From positions 57,545-121,544 of the forward strand of contig NZ_CP006588.1 in the NCBI RefSeq assembly GCF_000737515.1: a stretch of DNA of 64,000 nt, read 5' to 3'. The position numbers and the translations under genes are program-made. Below, one piece after another: positions 52,739 through 61,300 of this stretch; the first letter of the stretch is position 1, and every line of letters starts with the position of its first letter. The DNA comes from Hymenobacter sp. APR13. GTDB lineage: Bacteria; Bacteroidota; Bacteroidia; Cytophagales; Hymenobacteraceae. The notes beneath the pieces are model-generated. The model saw only the letters and a list, made by a program, of their open reading frames with translations. It had not been told where the DNA came from and searched no databases.

Positions 52739-53557
52739 ATGCGTATTGCATCGTCTTGCCGCGCCGTTTTCGCGGCGATAGTTCTGAGCCTGTCCATGCC
52801 GGCCTACGCCCAGATTCCCCAGAATCCGCCCACGCCGGCCGCGGACTCACTGCACAAATTCGAGGTGCCCGCGGCGGCGGCACCACCAGCTTCCAAACCC
52901 TGGTACAAGGGCAAACTGGTGAAGGCCAGCATTGTGCCCGCGCTGCTTATCGGCTACGGGGCCTATACCTTCAACGGGGGAGGCTTTTACACTAATCAGC
53001 AAGCCAACCGCGACATTCACAAGCTGTTTCCCACCTACCGTACGCGGCTGGACGACATCTTGATTTTTGCCCCCTATGCCGAGCTGGGATTGGTAGCCCT
53101 CTCGGGAGTAGAGTCACGCGACGACCGGCTGAACACCCTGCTGGTTATCGGCAAGTCGGAGTTATTCATGCTGGCATCCGTATTCGCGGTCAAAAACCTA
53201 ACTCGGGAAACCCGCCCCGACGGTTCTGATAACCTTTCCTTCCCGTCAGGGCATACGGCCCAGGCGTTCTTGGCCGCTAGCATCGTGCACACGGAGTTCC
53301 GCGACAAAAGCCAGTGGTATGGCATTGGTGCTTATACTATCGCTACCAGCGTAGCGGCCCTGCGCATGATCAACAACAAGCACTGGCAGAGCGACGTGGT
53401 GGCGGGCGCGGGCTTCGGTATTCTCTCCGCACACCTGGGCTATCTTACCCACCGCAACCGCTGGGGCCGGCAGCCGCGCCTGGTAGGCCTGAACGTGGCT
53501 CCGGCCTATTTTGGCGGTGGCACATCCGGCCTGACGCTGAGCTGGCGCGCTCATTAA
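52739..53557 (+). CDS. PAP2-family phosphatase, exported
   Basis: A 272-aa PAP2 phosphatase. The signal peptide (MRIASSCRAVFAAIVLSLSMPAYAQ) is followed by a Pro/Ala linker, then VKNLTRETRP, SFPSGHTAQA and INNKHWQSDVVAG. It resembles the exported pair at 16671 and 39889 but differs clearly. It is followed 12 bases later by the DUF347 gene and may be co-transcribed. Probable lipid-phosphate substrate in the envelope. Confidence 0.9.
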   Translation: MRIASSCRAVFAAIVLSLSMPAYAQIPQNPPTPAADSLHKFEVPAAAAPPASKPWYKGKLVKASIVPALLIGYGAYTFNGGGFYTNQQANRDIHKLFPTYRTRLDDILIFAPYAELGLVALSGVESRDDRLNTLLVIGKSELFMLASVFAVKNLTRETRPDGSDNLSFPSGHTAQAFLAASIVHTEFRDKSQWYGIGAYTIATSVAALRMINNKHWQSDVVAGAGFGILSAHLGYLTHRNRWGRQPRLVGLNVAPAYFGGGTSGLTLSWRAH

Positions 53558-53569
53558 CTGGCTGGCCTC

Positions 53570-54378
53570 ATGCAGACCGCGCTGAAGAAAATCCCGGAAG
53601 TCACCCTACTCTTCTGGGTGATGAAGATCTGTGCCACCACCTTGGGCGAAACGGCCGGGGACCTGCTGGCGCAAACCCTGAACGTGGGTTACGGGGTTAG
53701 CTCCCTATTGCTGCTGGGCGTGTTCCTGGTCGTCCTGGCTGCCCAGCTAGTTGTCAGTCGGTACATCCCCGCGCTGTATTGGGCCGTGATTCTGGCCACC
53801 AGCACGGCGGGCACCACCATGTCAGACTACATGGACCGGACCATGGGTTTAGGCTACGCTACTGGTTCAGCGTTGCTGGTAACGCTGCTGGCCGTAATAC
53901 TGGGGCTATGGCGGCTTAACGAAAAACCCTCTCGGTCAGTACGATTACCACTCGCCGGGGGGAGCGGTTTTACTGGACTGCCATTCTATTTTTCAACACG
54001 CTGGGCACGGCCTTGGGCCACTATATGGCCGACTACTCCGGCTTAGGGATCGCCGGAGGGGCGCTGCTTATTGGATCCCTGCTAGCCCTGGTCGTGCTGG
54101 CGTACTACTTCACCCACCTGTCGCACGTGCTCCTGTTTTGGGTGGCGTTCGTGCTCACCCGCCCGTTCGGAACTACGTTCGGCGACTTGTTAACCAAACC
54201 CTTGGCTAAACATGGCCTTGGCTTCGGCACGCAGGGATCCTCGCTGACTCTATTTGCGTTACTGGTTATTCTAGTCGCCTACACCACCTGGCGTCCCCAT
54301 CGCGCTGACCTGGCAAATCCACGTCCGTTATACCCGAAGGGTAGATATTTCGCGGCAAGCGCACTAGATGCTTTGTAG
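53570..54378 (+). pseudogene. DUF347 (COG4705) membrane protein, broken by a one-base frameshift
   Basis: The N-terminal frame (MQTALKKIPEVTLLFWVMKICATTLGETAGD...) carries two DUF347 repeats (about 133 residues). The other frame continues from about 53925 with FYWTAILFFNTLGTALGHYMADYSGLG, then YYFTHLSHVLLFWVAFVLTRPFGTTFGDLLTKPLA, the third and fourth repeats, to 54378. The shift lies at an A5 run near 53921-53925 (AACGAAAAACC); a sixth A would give one 269-aa protein with eight helices. DUF347 proteins are uncharacterised. As with other genes here, a sequencing undercall is possible. Confidence 0.75.
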
Positions 54379-54619
54379 CCGGATGGTGCGATAGGAGGGT
54401 AGTAGAGTATCCGCGGCTCAGCAGTTTTTCCTGCGCAGCAGTTGGTATTATGAATTAATGACTTAGAAGGTTTGTGAATTAGTATTTTTTCGATTTCCAT
54501 GGAATTACACTAAGTTAGTTCCCACCAGCTAGGGCCTCAGGTCCGGGGGGAGTGAGGATTTTTAGCCCTCCTGATAGAGTAGCATACCCTCTGCTACTTT
54601 GGCCGCCCCGTGCGGCTGA

Positions 54620-55543
54620 ATGCCCTTACATATACATACCCTACTTACGCCAGTGAAAAATACCCCGCTCAACCTATGTACCACGCGCCCCCATGGCGGT
54701 GAATACGGCCTGTACGTTGCGCTACGAGAACGGGCCGACAATGTCATGAATGCGGAAACCGAGTCAATTTACGGCCACAAACCCGCTCGGTACCTGCTGC
54801 AGGAAATAGCGGCCGGCCACAAAGCGTACTCGGAGTTGCTGATCAGTGAAGGCACCGCCATTGGGAGAAGGGAAACCAAAGAAATCCTGCAGGAACTGGC
54901 CCTACTGCACACCCACTTCTGGCAGCCAGGCAGAGTTTTGCGGGTCCGCTTTCTGGGTGGGGAGGCGCATGTGCACCGTCAAATTGAGACAATCGCCAAA
55001 ACGTGGGAAACCCATGCCAACATCACGTTTGACTTTATTACGCAGGGGGAGGCGGAAGTAAGAATTAGCTTTACCCGTAGCGGCTCTTGGTCCTTGGTAG
55101 GCACGGATGCGCTGACGGAACGCGATCAGAATAAAGCCACGATGAATTTTGATCTCTCGGATGAAACGACCAGTCCGGACGCTTTCCCGGCTACGATACT
55201 GCACGAATTTGGCCATTGCCTGGGGTGCGTGCACGAGCATCAGAGTCCGGCAGCTGCTATCCAGTGGAACAAGCCCCTGATCTACAGCCGCCTGTTTCAA
55301 GCCTACGGGTGGGATCGGCAGAAAGTGGACACCAATTTCTTTGAACAAGCGGAAAAAGAGCTTATCACGAATTCCGGGTATGATCCGCTTTCGATTATGC
55401 ACTATAGTTTCCCCCCAGATTTCACCGTCCCCCACACGCATAGGCCGCCTAATACCCAGCTTTCTGCCCAGGACATTGCGTTCATTGGTCGGTGTTATCC
55501 TTTTCCTGCGTCGAGCAGCGCATCCACGCTACTGAAGGGGTAG
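54620..55543 (+). CDS. Metzincin-type zinc protease (astacin/matrixin-like)
   Basis: A 307-aa protein with the long zinc motif HEFGHCLGCVHEH (HExxHxxGxxH form) and the Met-turn SIMHYSF downstream. Upstream is a beta strand ITFDFITQGEAEVRISF, typical of metzincins. No signal peptide is seen in the N-terminus (MPLHIHTLLTPVKNTP), so it may act inside or be released another way. Residues 30-110 are unassigned. It is isolated between intergenic stretches. Activity is likely given complete ligands; the substrate is unknown. Confidence 0.83.
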   Translation: MPLHIHTLLTPVKNTPLNLCTTRPHGGEYGLYVALRERADNVMNAETESIYGHKPARYLLQEIAAGHKAYSELLISEGTAIGRRETKEILQELALLHTHFWQPGRVLRVRFLGGEAHVHRQIETIAKTWETHANITFDFITQGEAEVRISFTRSGSWSLVGTDALTERDQNKATMNFDLSDETTSPDAFPATILHEFGHCLGCVHEHQSPAAAIQWNKPLIYSRLFQAYGWDRQKVDTNFFEQAEKELITNSGYDPLSIMHYSFPPDFTVPHTHRPPNTQLSAQDIAFIGRCYPFPASSSASTLLKG

Positions 55544-55659
55544 GGGCTGCACGTTAGCTCTTCTGGCCAATTTGACGCGCTACCTCGTTCTTATTACGGG
55601 TGCATCAAGCTTAACTGCGTCGGCCAGCCGCAGCAGACTGGGTGACACTACTAAAAGCA

Positions 55660-56210
55660 GGGGCAGGGCCAGCAGTAGCCCCCAATAACGGCAATGGCCA
55701 GGGTCAGTAAGGCAGAAATAGCGGCCAGCGCGGTCATCAGCTTAGGCCGCAGGCGGGCGACAATAGCGTAGCCGATGGCCTGGTCCACGGGGTTACCCTC
55801 GGCGCGGTTGTCAGAAAATGGCTGCAGCGTGAAGATTGCATTCTCCCCGATGATGTCCACCACCATAATCAGGCCGGTGCACGAGCTTACATGGAGGGGA
55901 GTGGGGGTGAAGTGCTGCGCCAGGCTGCCGCCGGCCGGCCCAGAACGGCCACCAGCAAAAGCAGTCCCGCGGCCTTCACGTCCCTAAATAGAAACAGCCC
56001 CACGGCAAATACGAGCAGGCACGCCGTAATCAGGATGGTGAGTAGCTCTTGAAACGACTGCTGCTGCTCGGCGTAGGATCCCCCGTACTACTTGAAGTAG
56101 CTGCCCGGCGGCAGGGGCACCAACTGGGCCAGTCACTGCTGGATGTCGCGCATGACTCCGCCTGGGTCGCGGTCGTCGAGGCGGGCGGTGACGCTCATCA
56201 TAGCTTGCAG
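55660..56210 (-). pseudogene. RND efflux pump remnant
   Basis: One minus-strand frame reads SVTARLDDRDPGGVMRDIQQ, a stop, LAQLVPLPPGSYFK, a stop, YGGSYAEQQQSFQELLTILI, then HVSSCTGLIMVVDIIGENAIF and ARLRPKLMTALAAISALLTLAIAVIGG. These match the periplasmic loop and the helices of the second half of RND transporters. Two in-frame stops and loss of both ends mean it is dead. Only about 180 of some 1030 residues remain. Coordinates are approximate. Confidence 0.75.
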
Positions 56211-56436
56211 GTTTTCCGCACCAGCTCCGCGTCGGCAGCGCTGATGCGGACCGCCACCAGTATACACACGCGGCAGCAAAGCGAGCAATGGGGTGAGTGG
56301 ATAGGCAAAAGCACGGGAATTGAGTGAGGCAGCAAAACAAGCACTCAAATCTGCAGGAAAATTGCAGCACCTTGTACGTATTACGCCAGCTTGCTCTGCA
56401 TGTATTGCCTAGTAAGGAGGCGTCGGCCCCAAAACC

Positions 56437-56468
56437 AAAAAAGCGAACCGGTAGTAGTTCGCTTTTTT
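56437..56468. terminator. Bidirectional hairpin terminator
   Basis: A perfect 12-bp stem AAAAAAGCGAAC / GTTCGCTTTTTT with 8-base loop, so a T run follows on both strands. It lies in the gene-poor stretch between the RND remnant and the membrane-protein gene. Confidence 0.7.
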
Positions 56469-56671
56469 GAAAACATCATGCAGAGCACCAGAGTAGAGCC
56501 GACGCAGGCAGGCCAAACTCGCGCAAAGCTCTGCTCTAACTGGTATTGACCAACCAGTCAAAGTCCAGTACCGGCTAGGACCGGAGTGTGCGTCACTACG
56601 CAAGCTTGCCAGCCCGCGATGCAAGTGTAGGTGTGAGGTTACCCGTAAGGACAAGTCCAAGGCTTAGCGGG

Positions 56672-56708
56672 AAAGATTCGACTCCTACAAAGTAGGTGTC
56701 GAATCTTT
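56672..56708. terminator. Long hairpin, possible terminator
   Basis: A 17-bp stem with one mismatch (AAAGATTCGACTCCTAC / GTAGGTGTCGAATCTTT) and an AAA loop, 54 bases downstream of the membrane-protein stop at 56762. The T run is short on both sides (CTTTTC on plus). Confidence 0.5.
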
Positions 56709-56761
56709 TCTTCTGAACTACTGCCTTAACTGCTTGCCTTTTGCGACGTTAGGCAATTCGG

Positions 56762-57670
56762 TCAGAGATTTTGGGTGCCGGTTCCTGCATATCCAGTTAT
56801 GCTCTCGATGGGTAAGGGAACCGCATTGCCATTAACCAGCACGTAGTAATTTTTTTCCGAGATGTACACCACCTCGACAGGTGCCTGCAGCACAGCTGGG
56901 GAGGTAATAGCCCCACTTTTTACCAGCTTGTCAAGCGCTTCTGCCTGCAGGTAAAAGCGGGTGAAGTAGGGCCGCCCACCGCCCAACTGCAACGGCATCC
57001 AGCGATAGAAGAGCACTCCGTATAACACGCACGCTACCAGGAGAAAAGTAATGCCTGCTATAGCAGTCCACACTGCTCGCTGGAGCGAAGGTTTTTCCCT
57101 AATCCGGCGCATCTGCCGAACTATTACTTGGCAGACCACTCCACTGGAGATGAAGTACAGGATGAGTAAGCTCATGCCATATACGCCTACCCATATTATT
57201 ACAACAGCCAGTAGTAGGTAGAACCACGGCAGTCCATGCTTTTTGCCCCAGTTAGGGGTATCCGCAGCCGGTTTAAGCGCCGCAAATAAGCATATACTGG
57301 CTGCAACAAATGCGCCGGCTATGATCACTACTTTCATGGGCGTAACCGATTCAGCCGTTGCCGAGAAGCTCCCCGTTATGGTGAACGCAACGCATCCATA
57401 CCCAAGAGCTCCCAGCACGGCAAACGCGGCATCCACGATAGGTATAGGTACCTGCTCTTGTTCGTGCGTGCTATAGTAGGCTATTAGTACGGGAGGTAGC
57501 GTAAAGCCTAAGAAGCTGATGCCCGCTTTGATATAGTTAAAGCTCAACCAACTTGCTTCTGTCAGATTGTGAGTCGCTAGGTACATATTCACAATCAGGT
57601 AACCGGCCGCGTAGAGGGCGAACAATCCCATGGTTACAAGTGATTCGGACGACACTTCAGATACTTTCAT
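56762..57670 (-). CDS. Polytopic membrane protein of unknown function
   Basis: A 302-aa protein with about six membrane segments (LFALYAAGYLIVNMYLA, FIGIS-like IKAGISFLGFTLPPVLIAYY, DAAFAVLGALGYGCVAF, VVIIAGAFVAASICLF, FYLLLAVVIIWVGVYGMSLLILYF, AIAGITFLLVACVLYGVLFY), followed by a 75-residue soluble end with VVYISEKNYYVLVNGNAVPLP. No family recognised. No partner adjacent. Confidence 0.6.
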   Translation of the reverse strand: MKVSEVSSESLVTMGLFALYAAGYLIVNMYLATHNLTEASWLSFNYIKAGISFLGFTLPPVLIAYYSTHEQEQVPIPIVDAAFAVLGALGYGCVAFTITGSFSATAESVTPMKVVIIAGAFVAASICLFAALKPAADTPNWGKKHGLPWFYLLLAVVIIWVGVYGMSLLILYFISSGVVCQVIVRQMRRIREKPSLQRAVWTAIAGITFLLVACVLYGVLFYRWMPLQLGGGRPYFTRFYLQAEALDKLVKSGAITSPAVLQAPVEVVYISEKNYYVLVNGNAVPLPIESITGYAGTGTQNL

Positions 57671-57989
57671 GTAGGGTAAGTAAAATAGAAAGTTAAACTA
57701 CCACGTGTGTCAGAGGCTTATCAGCCTTCTTTGCCCACTCTCAGTGATCTTATACCGGGCCTAACGTACCTATACGAGCTGAATACAATGCTATTGCGGC
57801 GTGATAGTTTTACTAATAGCACACGTTTCCGCGCTCCGGGCAACTAGTCAGGTGCTGTAGTTGCTCAGTTTGCTGTCCGGCAGGAAGTAAAGGTTATTAA
57901 ACGGCTGGCCGATCGTTTCTTCTTATCCGATAAGCGTGTATATTCCAACACGTAGATACCTGTTGTACCCATAACCACTACCAATTACC

Positions 57990-58118
57990 ATGGCTATCAA
58001 ACCCGGCCCTAAGCCTAAGAAAGAAGATGGTACTCCGGACAGAAGAAGACGGGTCACGGAAGAAAACAGACCGAAACACCCCGATCTGAAACCGCATAAG
58101 CATAAGAAAGGCGACTAG
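57990..58118 (+). CDS. Small basic 42-aa protein
   Basis: From ATG 57990 the frame reads MAIKPGPKPKKEDG, then TPDRRRRVTEE and ends KPHKHKKGD. It is highly charged (Lys, Arg, His, Pro). A compact hairpin follows at once. Short lysine-rich proteins of this kind are often missed; it may bind nucleic acid. The evidence is composition and the tight 3' hairpin only. Confidence 0.45.
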   Translation: MAIKPGPKPKKEDGTPDRRRRVTEENRPKHPDLKPHKHKKGD

Positions 58119-58129
58119 TCGGCCTTCCT

Positions 58130-58148
58130 GCGACTTACAGTAAGTCGC
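58130..58148 (+). terminator. Short hairpin after the 42-aa gene
   Basis: GCGACTTAC / GTAAGTCGC with a central A, 12 bases after the stop codon. The stem is good but the T run is poor. Confidence 0.35.
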
Positions 58149-58189
58149 CTTGACGAGGTCTCAACGCCCCACAACAGTATGCGCCACGG

Positions 58190-58236
58190 CAAAGCCCCTC
58201 GCTCGCTATCCTCAGGAAGTGACGCGAGGGGCTTTG
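58190..58236. terminator. Hairpin with CAAAGCCCCTCGC stem
   Basis: A 13-bp perfect stem (CAAAGCCCCTCGC / GCGAGGGGCTTTG) with a 21-base loop between the 42-aa gene and the 84-aa gene, convergent on it. It may end transcription from either side. Confidence 0.5.
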
Positions 58237-58343
58237 CACAGGGTTCGCTATGACCGTGCTGGCCGTGTAGTGCTTACTCCCCGGGTTACACGCGTAAGCT
58301 ATTTGCGCCTCTTGGTAGACAATAGCTAATCTGCCTACCCGGT

Positions 58344-58598
58344 TCAGTGCGAAAGAGCAGACGCGGACGCCGGCTCTCCGGCTTGCTTATCGTCCTTTTT
58401 GCTCAGATAGACCAGCAGCCCCACGGCTGCGAGAGCGCCTAGTTTGCAAGCCGTTGGATGTTTCTGATAGAACTTCACTCCTTTTTTGGCTTTACCGAGC
58501 AGAACCTCGCTTTTTTCAATACCCTTCAGGGCTAAGTCAGAAAAGGATTCCTTGGCTTTTTTACGAGCCCGCTTGTACCGCGTGACGGATTGATTCAT
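58344..58598 (-). CDS. Small 84-aa membrane-anchored basic protein
   Basis: An 84-aa protein: a long basic helix (RYKRARKKAKESFSDLALKGIEKSEVLLGKAKKG) followed by one membrane helix (KLGALAAVGLLVYLS) and an acidic/serine tail. It has the layout of small stress or DUF883-like ribosome-associated proteins, but this is weak. A TAnnTTTG box lies upstream. Confidence 0.6.
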   Translation of the reverse strand: MNQSVTRYKRARKKAKESFSDLALKGIEKSEVLLGKAKKGVKFYQKHPTACKLGALAAVGLLVYLSKKDDKQAGEPASASALSH

Positions 58599-58646
58599 AG
58601 AATGGGGTAGTGTAGTTAGAAGTGGCCTTGATTAAAAGTTTAGTCC

Positions 58647-58654
58647 CAAAATTA
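58647..58654 (-). promoter_or_regulatory. Predicted -7 promoter box of the 84-aa gene
   Basis: The minus strand reads TAATTTTG, a full TAnnTTTG match, 49 bases before the ATG at 58598. Confidence 0.4.
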
Positions 58655-58706
58655 CGGCTTCCTAAAACAACGCCGCTTTCGCCGCAAACCCACTTTGTTT
58701 GAAGGC

Positions 58707-60260
58707 TTATCTGTTTTTGAAATAGGTGGTTGCCCGGGTAAAATCCTGGGCTATGTCCAAAATTTGATTGATTTCCGTAGGCAACTGGTCCACATCGACG
58801 CGGAGCGAAATCAACTTAGCAAACGCGACTTTATCGAAAGTGGCCTGCTTTTTCTGAAACATTATGCGCTTCACGTTGGAGAGGAAGTCTTTCGTGGTAT
58901 CGAAGTCAGATACCAAAATTTCTTCACCATCGGGATACAATTCATTGAGCGTTTGCACGGCATAGGGTAATTCGAACAAGTCCTCGAAGGTGCCCTGTTC
59001 GATGAATACCATCCGGTACTTGTGCTTGTTATCTTTCACGATACGCTCGATGTTGTCCCGCTCCTTTTTGGCATCCGAATCCAGCAGGCAAATCATCTTG
59101 CGGTTTGGGTATTTGGCCCGGAACGTGAGGAAATCGGCGGCAAGCTTCTCCTTGGACTTGGAGTTGTACACTTGAATGCCGCGCTGTGACAAGATGAAGT
59201 GTTTGCGGAAGGCAAGAATGGGAATCGCGATTTCCTCGCTCTCGCCTTCCACTAAAATCAAGCATTCTGGATTGTCGATGCGGTTTAACTCGGGGAGAAA
59301 CTGATTCAGGTGCTTGGCCAAGTTTTGTGTATAGTTATCCCGAAACTCCTGCAAGTGCAAGAGTCCAATAGCAATGCCCAGCTTCTTGTTATCAACCAAG
59401 TATTTGTACTGCAGTACTTCCTCTGGTACTTCAATGGTCGTTTTGTCCCCGCAGCACGGGCAAATGACATCGTCCCTAAAGTGCGCTTTATTGGCTGCCG
59501 CCAAGCGCCGAATAGCGGCAAAGTCCTCTTTGAAAGAAGTAAGTTCGGGCTCCTGCTCAAACCCGGTGAGGCCGTAGCGTTTGAATAATTCGTGGTCAAC
59601 CGGAAAATACGAGTTTCGCAGGGCCTCCGGCATTCCAAATGAGGGTGCTTGAACTTTCTCAACGGCCGAAAAGGCAATGGCAAGACGTTCGAACTGATGG
59701 CGCAACGCGGCATTGTAGCGGTTCTGGAAAAGAGCCAACTCCGTCAGCGGCGGGAAGTTCATGAGCCGAAACAGCAGCAGCAACTCTTCCCGGCGCGTGC
59801 GAGGCAGTAGGGAAGGTGGCAATAGATTGGCCAAGCCGTTGCCGAAGCCCAGGCGGGTAAGGCCTGTTTTCTCCGCAACATCCTGAAAATCAAACTCCAG
59901 TTGCTCGTCTGTGATCTGCGTCAGCGTTTGTAGATCGTCCAACTCGCGAGTGGTGGCCAGCTCCGCCGTGAGTTCACAGAGCAGCATGGTGTAGGGTGTA
60001 ACCTCCATCTGCCAGGTATGCTCGTAAGGAAAAAGAGGCAAGAATTCCTCATATAGCAGTTCCAGAGTTGCCTTCCACAGTGCTTGGTATAAGAAAAACT
60101 TATCGGTGATGAGTAGAACTTCATCAGCCTTAGGCGGCTCAACTATAAGTAGGCGCAGCAAGCTGTTGATACTGTCGTCAACCTCAAAGTGCAGCACGCG
60201 GTTGCATGCGCCCTTGATAACGCCTAAATAGGCTTCTTTCACAACTGGTTTGAAATCCAT
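58707..60260 (-). CDS. TOPRIM-domain (OLD-like) nuclease-type protein
   Basis: A 517-aa protein. The C-terminal half has a TOPRIM domain: Glu338 in ILVEGESEE, Asp394 and Asp396 in CLLDSDAKKE, and TFEDLFELP near 424-432, as in OLD-family nucleases. Just before it is a zinc-finger-like CPCC (267-270), then GDKTTIEV. The first 250 residues are alpha-helical and unassigned. There is no ATPase domain in the chain and no ATPase or helicase gene next to it, unlike standard OLD or Gabija. It is likely a metal-dependent nuclease, perhaps with a defence role. No operon partner is seen. Confidence 0.78.
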   Translation of the reverse strand: MDFKPVVKEAYLGVIKGACNRVLHFEVDDSINSLLRLLIVEPPKADEVLLITDKFFLYQALWKATLELLYEEFLPLFPYEHTWQMEVTPYTMLLCELTAELATTRELDDLQTLTQITDEQLEFDFQDVAEKTGLTRLGFGNGLANLLPPSLLPRTRREELLLLFRLMNFPPLTELALFQNRYNAALRHQFERLAIAFSAVEKVQAPSFGMPEALRNSYFPVDHELFKRYGLTGFEQEPELTSFKEDFAAIRRLAAANKAHFRDDVICPCCGDKTTIEVPEEVLQYKYLVDNKKLGIAIGLLHLQEFRDNYTQNLAKHLNQFLPELNRIDNPECLILVEGESEEIAIPILAFRKHFILSQRGIQVYNSKSKEKLAADFLTFRAKYPNRKMICLLDSDAKKERDNIERIVKDNKHKYRMVFIEQGTFEDLFELPYAVQTLNELYPDGEEILVSDFDTTKDFLSNVKRIMFQKKQATFDKVAFAKLISLRVDVDQLPTEINQILDIAQDFTRATTYFKNR

Positions 60261-61300
60261 CGGTTCTTATCGTTGATTGCCTCATGGCCGCCACTGGGAG
60301 CTGGTCAGGAAGGGTACCTACGGCGTTTTTAACGATTAGATAGACTTCGGGTCTAGTCAGCGCGTGGTCACCCAAAGCAAGTACAGGTAAAAATTCTACC
60401 AACGGGAAATTCCATTCTATTTTCCCGCCGGGCGGGCCGTAGCACTGCCGCCGGTTGGCCCCCCCGTGTGGTGGGGCGGCTGGACCTGATGCGCAACCGA
60501 CTTGCCTTATCCGATGCTGGCTGGCGGGGGCCTTATTGTTCGGGGCCCTGGCGCTGCTGCTCGAGCTGCCATGCGGGCGAAGAAGCAGTTTGTGCGCGAG
60601 CAGCAGAGCTGGGTGGGCTACGTCAACCAAACGCGCTTCTCCCGGCGCTGGGGCAGCTGGGATGACCTGCATATGCGGCAGCACGACCACTTCGTGATCT
60701 GCTGATGGCTCAGGTTGCGCATCAGGCGCAGGTTTTTTAGGCGAAAATGCAAGCTCATGGGCGAAGGTTTTTACAAAGCTGTGGGGCGGCAAGGAGGAAA
60801 GCCAGCAGGTTCCACCTTTTCACCACGGAGGTAGCGTGAGTGCTACACCACAGGCTACCCAAGGCGTTTGCAGACAACAGATGTCGTATGAGTAACGGTA
60901 GAAGCCGAGTGAGTCGCCCGTATGGATATTCAGGCAAAAGCCCCCTATCCTGGAGAATGTTAGGCAGATTGAGTAGCAGGAGTTATAGGGTCAGCAAACC
61001 AGCGCAAATAGGAATTAGAAGGCTAGCCAAAAGGGCATTGTTACGTTAGATATTATTTATTGAATATAATGACATATAAAATATCACTATTCAGCGATGT
61101 ATAACATCTGGGTTGCAAAATGCTGGCTACATGTGCAATGTATTGCAATAGAGCAGTTTAATGATAGTGCACAGAACGTAGGGTACTGTGTACTATTGAG
61201 CTGTTATTGGAATAGTCAAACTTTATTGCAACTAAATTTATTATCACATTTTCAAGATTTTTATGTATATTTTTAGGTGTACTAAATTTCATACGCACCC
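60261..61300. other. Long intergenic region, AT-rich toward its right end
   Basis: About 1 kb between the TOPRIM gene and the recombinase. Frames of 60-200 codons exist in the GC-rich left part but read as noise. A plus-strand frame near 60571-60705 (RAKKQFVREQQSWVGYVNQT...) could be a fragment of something. The right 250 bases are strongly AT-rich and end at the recombinase. Confidence 0.45.

Noticed and set aside
60184..60792. Minus-strand frame of 202 codons
   Set aside because: No domain, Pro/Ala-rich and overlaps the TOPRIM start.
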